A stretch of DNA of 5,125 bases, from positions 1-5,125 of the forward strand of contig DJSH01000018.1 in the NCBI GenBank assembly GCA_002440225.1, in the 5' to 3' direction. The notes under the pieces were generated by a model. That model did no database searches. It saw only the letters and a list, made by a program, of their open reading frames with translations, and was not told where the DNA came from. Each line of letters starts with the position of its first letter. Positions within the stretch are counted from its first letter, which is position 1. This stretch comes from Candidatus Segatella violae (GTDB lineage: Bacteria > Bacteroidota > Bacteroidia > Bacteroidales > Bacteroidaceae). Below are positions 1 through 5,125 of the stretch, in pieces. Position numbers and translations under genes: made by a program.

Positions 1-2921
1 CAAAGTGGAGAACTACTTTCCGAAGCTATGTTGGCAATGAACCTAAGAATGCTCTGACGATTACCCTCTCGCCATAAGAGAATGGCACGATGGGCTTGGT
101 CTATCAGAGAGTCGGTAGGCTTAGTACCCTCCAGAGGATAGTTGAGATGTTCCGCAGCCATGGCGATGTGCATTTTCTTGCCTTCCAATATCAAAAGATG
201 CTTGTGCTTAATGTCATTAATATCGACATTCACTCCCACACGAGTAAACTTGGTAGCATCGTCGTAGTCGGTCTCACCAGCACCATTCAGTTGCAACCAG
301 CCAACATAGAACTTGGTATAGTCATCACCTTGCACACCAGCCAACAAAGCATCAAAGGCAGCATTGCGTGCCATCTCCAAGAGTTCGCCAACATTCACCT
401 CGCTGCCATCTGCCTTCTCCACGGTTTTGTAACGTCCAAACTCACTAACGGCTTGACCAAAACAAGCAGTTAAGAGGTCAGCACCTCGGAAACCTAACTC
501 ATAGAGAGATTCCACCTCTTCCTTAACCTTTGCCTCTATATCTCGCTTCACTTCTTTATATTCGCCGAATCCTCGACGCTCGGATGGGCGACAAGCTACC
601 GTGACGGAGGATTCAAGAAAGGCTTTATTCGTTTTCAGTGCACCAGAAACTTCCGTATCCATTGGCCAAGAACCAGTAATATTCATTCTCGCTCCAAGAA
701 TTGAGTTGCATAATGTTGTCCATGCCTCTGTACTCTGATGAGCAAACATTATACAAACAATGTCCCTTGTTTGTATTTCTATGGCACCAAATATCTGCAA
801 AAGTTTATTTTCAAAAAAATGTCGAGCTTCCATTTCATCATTATTATGATGATGTTTTAGAGCTGTACATTCTTCGGCTTTTGGGGTTTGAGGTGTCGCA
901 AATATATCTGAAAAAACTTTTCCCAAAGTTCGTTTTAGCCAAACATAGAAAAAATCAGATATATCAGCATAAGCTATAGCATTATAATATGGCGGATCTG
1001 TTACTACTGCAGTAAGCCATTTTTTTGGAAACAACAATTTATCCCCACTTGCTACATTTTGTACAACCGAATGGAATGGTATATTACATTCTTCTACTAT
1101 GAAATCAACAATGGCTCCAAGCTGTCCATATGCAGAACTTGATATTTTACTAAATGGATCCATTTCGGGATAATCAAAATTCATTTGAATTGCTTGCCTT
1201 CCAAACAGATGTTCAACAGTATCTTGCAGAACATGCCACTTTCCGAAAGAACTCATTCTTACAGCTATTCTATCTACTAAAATTGCCAAATAAGTTCTTA
1301 TAGCAGTAGCATATAGTTCATCTTCTGTATCTAAAAAAAGTTCATTTAATTCATTACAAAAAGCATACAATACTGCTAATTGTCTTTTATTAAAGAGCTC
1401 TCCCCATTCTGTATATCCCCAACTCAAAATATCTCCTCCTGCAGAATTTGGTTGTAACTTTTCTATAGGTATCAATTGTTCTTCAATTTGGTCATATTTC
1501 AATTGGCATAAAGGAGTAGCTTTGACAAAATTCTTTCCTTTATCAGTATCATATACTAAAGCAACTATCTTCTCTGTAATTGTACTATTTTTAAATTGCT
1601 CTTTAATCAAATTTTTCTCAGTAATTGCGCCACAATAAGGACAACAAACATTTCCACGATTCACAATGGGTAAACCATTGTATTTACCATCACAAATATC
1701 AACCTCTTTTGTTTCCTCGTTTATTTCAAAATGCTTAATACGTTCAAACGACTTGTTTGAGCGAGGATTTGACAGATACCATTGTTTAAACAAAGGGACC
1801 TCAGACGAACATCCTGGATTAGAACACTTTGCAAATTTAACCCAATAATAAACTGAAGGACGATTATCATTTTCATCAAAATAATAAAGATTTCTTGTAC
1901 TTTTCTCTGTTCTCTCTATAAGTTGCAAACCATAGTACTCCACATCCCAACTCAATCGGTTCGGGATGCGATAGTTACCATTCTCGTCAAGAATAATGTC
2001 TTTTCCTTTCTCCTGCGTCATTTTCAAGCCTCGTTCCCCATATTTTTTCTTGAACTCAGCCTCACTATACACAATAGGTTTTCCATATTTCTGAGGAAAC
2101 TCGGCAGAACCACGTTCTATGATATGCGCAACAGGATTGATGTCATTACCAAAGCTGCGACACCCTAGGCGTGCCGCCTCCAAAGGAATGGCTCCTCCCC
2201 CAGCAAATGGGTCGAAAACAGATGGCATCTCGTTTTGGAAATGCTCAATGGCTTGTTGCAAGTTTTCCTCCATTTTCTCCACCTCAGGTGTTTTTATGTG
2301 TCTATCCACTACACTATACAAAGCCTTCTCAGCCTCAGCAATAGCATCAAAAGAAGCATCAAACTGGCGATGCAAGCTCTCATACCCCAACTCAGGTTCA
2401 CGCTCAGCATGATAAGCTACATAGATGAGTTCACGAGCCATACGAAGAATCTTCTTGTTGTTCTTGTTCTCCCACTTGATGAGGGAACCATCCGACAACT
2501 GTTCCTTGGGCGGCGTACTCTTACCGTCCTTCATATTCTGTTGGCACGTTTCTGAGAACTTGCCAATGAACATCATCAAGCGATTACGCAGATTGTCCTC
2601 CATTGGGTCTTCAACGGAAGTATAAGGAATATCTTTATAAGGCAGATAGACATCTACAGACACCACACCCTTCGTTTGTGGTCCCAATATTATAGCCACG
2701 GCATCACGGAATGCCTGTGGACAATGTTCATCCAACGGGTCGGGAACCAAACTGGCAAAAACAACGGCACGGCAAACTGGCAGTGGGCGACGTGCCCACC
2801 ACAAATGCAAGGTAGAGATATGCCCATGGCGGATGGACTTATCTCTTACGCTCTCTGCCGAAATTTCCTTGATAGGCAAGGCTACCTCTATCAGTTTCTT
2901 TGCTTTCATTATCTCATTCAT
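1..2921 (-). CDS. DUF1156-family adenine-specific DNA methylase with zinc ribbon (COG1743 type), 3' end beyond window
   Basis: Predicted N6-adenine DNA methyltransferase, probably the self-marking enzyme of a defence module. I translated it by hand as one open frame of 973 codons that leaves the window at base 1. The N-terminus carries the DUF1156 signature: LIEVALP (residues 10-16), then KSIRHGH and LHLWWARRP (about 28-46). The AdoMet-binding motif I is VFDPFAGGGAIPLEAARLG (235-253), followed by the acidic GNDINP (258-263). Cysteines C366, C371, C427 and C430 form a zinc ribbon. The catalytic motif IV is TDPPYY (641-646). Motif I comes before DPPY with about 390 residues between them, which is the order of alpha-class amino-methyltransferases and puts the middle segment in the target-recognition position. 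Family members are roughly 900-1050 residues, so probably only a few dozen C-terminal residues are missing. The start could be the ATG at 2921 or the in-frame ATG at 2909 (MKAKKLIEV); an in-frame TGA lies just before 2921. No frameshift is visible. The middle of the gene is markedly AT-rich. The family call is firm; methylation specificity is unknown. Confidence 0.93.
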   Translation of the reverse strand, partial: MNEIMKAKKLIEVALPIKEISAESVRDKSIRHGHISTLHLWWARRPLPVCRAVVFASLVPDPLDEHCPQAFRDAVAIILGPQTKGVVSVDVYLPYKDIPYTSVEDPMEDNLRNRLMMFIGKFSETCQQNMKDGKSTPPKEQLSDGSLIKWENKNNKKILRMARELIYVAYHAEREPELGYESLHRQFDASFDAIAEAEKALYSVVDRHIKTPEVEKMEENLQQAIEHFQNEMPSVFDPFAGGGAIPLEAARLGCRSFGNDINPVAHIIERGSAEFPQKYGKPIVYSEAEFKKKYGERGLKMTQEKGKDIILDENGNYRIPNRLSWDVEYYGLQLIERTEKSTRNLYYFDENDNRPSVYYWVKFAKCSNPGCSSEVPLFKQWYLSNPRSNKSFERIKHFEINEETKEVDICDGKYNGLPIVNRGNVCCPYCGAITEKNLIKEQFKNSTITEKIVALVYDTDKGKNFVKATPLCQLKYDQIEEQLIPIEKLQPNSAGGDILSWGYTEWGELFNKRQLAVLYAFCNELNELFLDTEDELYATAIRTYLAILVDRIAVRMSSFGKWHVLQDTVEHLFGRQAIQMNFDYPEMDPFSKISSSAYGQLGAIVDFIVEECNIPFHSVVQNVASGDKLLFPKKWLTAVVTDPPYYNAIAYADISDFFYVWLKRTLGKVFSDIFATPQTPKAEECTALKHHHNNDEMEARHFFENKLLQIFGAIEIQTRDIVCIMFAHQSTEAWTTLCNSILGARMNITGSWPMDTEVSGALKTNKAFLESSVTVACRPSERRGFGEYKEVKRDIEAKVKEEVESLYELGFRGADLLTACFGQAVSEFGRYKTVEKADGSEVNVGELLEMARNAAFDALLAGVQGDDYTKFYVGWLQLNGAGETDYDDATKFTRVGVNVDINDIKHKHLLILEGKKMHIAMAAEHLNYPLEGTKPTDSLIDQAHRAILLWREGNRQSILRFIANIASESSSPL
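690..1920 (-). other. AT-rich block inside the methylase gene (about 33% GC)
   Basis: Counting G+C by hand in 60-base lines from 661 to 1920 gives 416 of 1260 bases (33%), with single lines as low as 23-27%. Sampled lines on either side are 47-57% (361-420, 541-600, 1921-1980, 2461-2520). The change is sharp at about 1920 and more gradual between 600 and 700. The block encodes about residues 335-745: zinc ribbon, target-recognition position and DPPY motif. Codons in the block end mostly in A or T (many AAT, ATA, TTT, GAA, TTA), unlike the flanks. The reading frame is intact throughout. Confidence 0.75.
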
Positions 2922-2947
2922 TCAATAAATCCGTTTATATCGAAAGG
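2922..2947 (-). other. Short intergenic gap between helicase and methylase genes
   Basis: Twenty-six bases separate the helicase TGA (2948-2950) from the first methylase ATG (2919-2921). The gap is AT-rich and shows no clear Shine-Dalgarno sequence, promoter or terminator hairpin. The most economical reading is co-transcription of the two genes, with translation of the methylase starting at 2921 or, 12 bases later, at 2909. Confidence 0.6.
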
Positions 2948-4984
2948 TCATGCTTCCTCGTGGGCTTGCCATTCAGTAAGTGGCAAGAAGAACTGCACTC
3001 CCTTGGTTTTCATTTCAAAATTCATGCGTTGGGCAGGATTGCATATCAGATGCAACTGGGGCTTAGTGGCACAATCGGTCACAATATAGAGCCAAGCCTT
3101 GTTGCCCAACTGGGCGAGACGATTTATCTCGTTCTCACTGAGCATCACCCCATCGGTGCCACTCCTACCTTTCACTTCGATGTATCGCTTGCTTCCGTCA
3201 GAAGCCAGACTTCGGATGTCATACCCCACATTGTCGGCAGATACATCCACAGGTTCTCTACTTTGCTGTCGCTCATACTCCATTGCCTGCTGCATAGCAA
3301 TATGTTCCACCTCATCATCACGACTCATACCATAGCTTTGCCGATACTCCATCTGGTTGAGCGGCACCACATAAGCACATCCCAATACCTTTGGCTCTAC
3401 CGCAAACAGCTCTGCACCATGCCTCATTTGCTCCAAGCGCTCATGCTTGCGCTGTTTCAAATCTGCCAAACGTTGCTCCTTTGCTTGCAGCTTCATCTGC
3501 GTTTTCTCGTCGTCAGACATCAATGCCTTGCCTTGCAACTCATTGATTTCACCCTGCACATCGAATATCACTTGCTCAAAGGCATCCTCCAGATATTTCC
3601 GTCGGCTCTCGTTGTCTGCCTTCACTCGTTTCTGGGTTCCCACAAGCAAAGGCTCCGTCTGATGCTCAAAAGCCCATTCCATCACTTCATCCTCAGAGGA
3701 AGGAGCAGGCGGGGTTACCACCTTGGCAAAAGCTGTAGGCGGACAGAGGTCGAGAAGCTTGGCTGGCGATGTACGCTCAAATTGCCCATTCTCTTGTTGG
3801 CAGATAAGGCTCAACAGTTCATTGGCGATATTAGGCTCCCCATTCTGCGTAGGACGATTGTCTTGTATCTGGTTCTTCACGAAGTAGGCAAAGTAAGGAT
3901 GTCTGTCTTCTGGAGAGACCAAGACCGTACCCTTGAGCATTTCCTCACGATAGCTGTCTCGTACACATTCGATAAGGCTATCAAACAGTGCATTACCAGG
4001 ATTGATATAATGCGCTTTTCCATACTGGGCGTTGGTTCGCTCATACTCCAAATAGCGATGCTTATCGAAGAAGAAATAGAGCGACTTGAGATTCTCGGCG
4101 TAGATACGATGGTCGTCTTTCAATCGCTTGACCAACACCTCTGGAATCTGGGTGACTTGGAAAATGCCATCTATCACCTCTTGATACTCACCACCCAAAT
4201 AATGGAAGGCTCGCCCAAAGAACTGCTTGATGTATATGGGTTGCAACCGGCGTTCGTCACTTTCTTCCTTCAACTGTTGGGCATCATGATAATCCACTTC
4301 GGTATGGGCTATCGAATGGTCTTGCTCATCAATGGAACGCTTGAAAATATCGGTCAACTCCTTATCATCCTTGTCAATGAACCGATCGAGTTCACTCTCC
4401 CTGCCATCGAGCACAGAACAAATGATGTTGTCGAGCGAAACGCCTTTCAATACATCTTGTATCACATCATACACCCTATCATCACCCAACTGCTCTCGGA
4501 TAATGTCGAGCTTGTTGAGCAACTTCTTCAATACCTGACCTTCGCGGGTATTGCTCGCCACCATGTTGAACACAATGACATCCGACTGCTGACCATAACG
4601 ATGAATACGTCCCATTCGCTGTTCCAGACGGTTCGGATTCCACGGAATATCCCAGTTAATCAACAATCGGCAGAACTGGAGGTTGATGCCTTCACCAGCC
4701 GCATCGGTACAGATAAGAATCTGCACGTCGGGTGTCATGAAGCGACATTGTGCCTCACGCCGTTCATCCACGGTCATTCCGCCATGAATGGTTGCCACAG
4801 TATAGCCATTGTTACTCAATCGTTCCTGCAGATAAAGCAAGGTATCCTTATGTTCGGTAAAGATGACCAGTTTCTCACCATCCACTACCCCCTGAGAAGT
4901 AAGCAGACTTTTCAATTCACGATATTTCTGTTCCTCTTTCTGTTGGGTATAGAGCGTGTTGGCGATCTCATAGAGATTCTTCAC
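2948..4984 (-). CDS. SNF2-type helicase, C-terminal part with DUF3883 domain; N-terminal ATPase half missing
   Basis: This is the C-terminal part of a superfamily 2 (SNF2/DrmD-like) helicase. From the GTG at 4984 it gives 678 residues. The helicase C-terminal RecA-like domain covers about 36-145: KLVIFTEHKDT (38-48), motif V CTDAAGEGINLQ (92-103) and motif VI with the arginine fingers, EQRMGRIHRYGQ (121-132). A long family-specific linker follows (about 150-530), with a charged, probably coiled-coil stretch at 450-520. The last domain is DUF3883 (about 559-648), with GYD (587-589) and IEVKGR (602-607), a PD-(D/E)xK-like arrangement. There is no Walker A or DExx box, so the product cannot hydrolyse ATP alone. 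The GTG is probably not a real start: coding-like sequence continues upstream to 5029 before a TAG, so this reads as a 5'-truncated gene. It lies 26 bases upstream of the methylase on the same strand, consistent with one transcript. Whether any protein is made is unclear. DrmD of class 1 DISARM is the closest familiar analogue, but I cannot confirm that assignment. Confidence 0.88.
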   Translation of the reverse strand: MKNLYEIANTLYTQQKEEQKYRELKSLLTSQGVVDGEKLVIFTEHKDTLLYLQERLSNNGYTVATIHGGMTVDERREAQCRFMTPDVQILICTDAAGEGINLQFCRLLINWDIPWNPNRLEQRMGRIHRYGQQSDVIVFNMVASNTREGQVLKKLLNKLDIIREQLGDDRVYDVIQDVLKGVSLDNIICSVLDGRESELDRFIDKDDKELTDIFKRSIDEQDHSIAHTEVDYHDAQQLKEESDERRLQPIYIKQFFGRAFHYLGGEYQEVIDGIFQVTQIPEVLVKRLKDDHRIYAENLKSLYFFFDKHRYLEYERTNAQYGKAHYINPGNALFDSLIECVRDSYREEMLKGTVLVSPEDRHPYFAYFVKNQIQDNRPTQNGEPNIANELLSLICQQENGQFERTSPAKLLDLCPPTAFAKVVTPPAPSSEDEVMEWAFEHQTEPLLVGTQKRVKADNESRRKYLEDAFEQVIFDVQGEINELQGKALMSDDEKTQMKLQAKEQRLADLKQRKHERLEQMRHGAELFAVEPKVLGCAYVVPLNQMEYRQSYGMSRDDEVEHIAMQQAMEYERQQSREPVDVSADNVGYDIRSLASDGSKRYIEVKGRSGTDGVMLSENEINRLAQLGNKAWLYIVTDCATKPQLHLICNPAQRMNFEMKTKGVQFFLPLTEWQAHEEA

Positions 4985-5032
4985 CTCGGCAGCCTCCTGC
5001 TTGATTTCGGCTATACTCTTAGAGGTAGCCTA
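4985..5032 (-). pseudogene. Upstream remnant of the helicase reading frame, ending at an in-frame TAG
   Basis: Codons before the GTG at 4984 stay open and protein-like for 15 triplets (4985-5029), reading ATSKSIAEIKQEAAE. This helical, charged stretch runs naturally into VKNLYEIANTLY and resembles the segment that precedes the helicase C-terminal domain in this family. The next triplet upstream (5030-5032) is TAG. Beyond it the frame contains no recognisable helicase sequence. The native gene therefore once continued further 5', and the break lies at about 5020-5032. A real translation start inside this stretch would need a non-ATG codon such as the GTG. Confidence 0.6.
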
Positions 5033-5125
5033 AAATCCGCAGAATAAAAAAAATGAGCAGCCTACCGAAATTTTGGTTACAAAATACTAAGATGGTTAGG
5101 AACACCCTCTAAATCCTTAAGATAA
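5033..5125. mobile_element. Probable end of an inserted element or rearranged sequence interrupting the helicase gene
   Basis: This stretch is about one third GC, has stops in the helicase frame, and does not continue the helicase in any frame. It begins exactly where the helicase frame ends. A short open frame enters from the right edge on the minus strand and stops at 5077, leaving about 45 non-coding bases before the break. That is the usual layout of a transposase end near an IS terminus. A near-palindrome (CCGAAATTTTGG, 5065-5076) and a short direct repeat of AGCCTA (5027-5032 and 5059-5064) are present. I do not recognise an IS family. A contig-end assembly artefact or genomic rearrangement is also possible. 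Confidence 0.35.
5077..5124 (-). CDS. Possible C-terminal end of an unidentified ORF entering from the right edge
   Basis: On the minus strand one frame is open from the window edge for 15 codons (YLKDLEGVPNHLSIL) and ends at TAA (5077-5079). The other two frames hit stops almost at once. It is too short to identify. If 5033-5125 is the end of an insertion sequence, this would fit the last residues of its transposase, but chance openness over 45 bases is quite likely. Confidence 0.2.
   Translation of the reverse strand, partial: YLKDLEGVPNHLSIL

Noticed and set aside
90..979. Plus-strand open frames at 90-473 and 701-979
   Set aside because: They lie opposite the continuous methylase frame, have no motif or plausible start signal, and the minus-strand translation matches the DUF1156 family.
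1..2921. Possible frameshift or split of the methylase, suggested by the change in base composition
   Set aside because: Codon-by-codon translation gives one uninterrupted frame of 973 codons with all expected motifs in order.
1666..3089. Several overlapping plus-strand frames of 60-137 codons
   Set aside because: All are antisense to the methylase (or the helicase end) and overlap each other in different frames; none shows a domain.
2900..5047. 715-codon open frame on the plus strand opposite the helicase
   Set aside because: Its translation is rich in Leu, His and Ile with no recognisable domain, and it mirrors a minus-strand gene with clear helicase and DUF3883 motifs. It is an antisense shadow.
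5052..5111. Short plus-strand frame starting at the ATG at 5052
   Set aside because: Nineteen codons with no recognisable features, in AT-rich sequence next to the break; indistinguishable from chance.
1..5125. tRNA, rRNA, CRISPR arrays, riboswitches, terminators
   Set aside because: No cloverleaf, regular repeat array, conserved RNA motif or strong hairpin followed by a T-run was seen; nearly all of the window is protein-coding on the minus strand.

Overview
The window holds two adjacent, co-directional minus-strand genes. Together they look like part of an anti-phage or DNA-modification operon. Read 5'->3' on the minus strand, the first is the C-terminal two thirds of an SNF2-type helicase ending in a DUF3883 domain (2948-4984, with coding-like sequence back to 5029). 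After a 26-base gap comes a DUF1156-family, zinc-ribbon, adenine-specific DNA methylase (2921 down to base 1), which is still open at the left edge. Its 973 visible codons contain no stop or frameshift.

The organism cannot be named with certainty. Moderate GC in most of the coding sequence (about 45-55% in the 60-base lines I counted), no obvious Shine-Dalgarno sequences and an AT-rich intergenic gap would fit a Bacteroidota host such as a Bacteroidales member. That is a guess from general feel, not from a marker gene.

Layout: bases 1-690 encode the C-terminal part of the methylase at ordinary GC. Bases about 690-1920 are the same gene at about 33% GC and encode its zinc ribbon, the region in the target-recognition position, and the catalytic DPPY motif. 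Bases 1920-2921 return to higher GC and encode the DUF1156 N-terminus and the AdoMet-binding motif. Bases 2948-5029 are the helicase. At 5030-5032 its frame hits a TAG, and 5033-5125 is AT-rich and unrelated in character. This suggests that the helicase gene has been cut by an insertion or rearrangement and has lost its N-terminal ATPase half from this position.

A DUF1156 methylase next to a DUF3883 helicase resembles defence-island modules: class 1 DISARM (DrmD plus an adenine methylase) and the DUF499/DUF1156/DUF3780/helicase clusters. The methylase would mark self DNA, and the helicase, perhaps with a nuclease-like DUF3883 domain, would act on unmarked DNA. The remaining components, if present, must lie beyond the left edge. 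The two most notable points are the compositional mosaic inside the methylase and the apparent disruption of the helicase.
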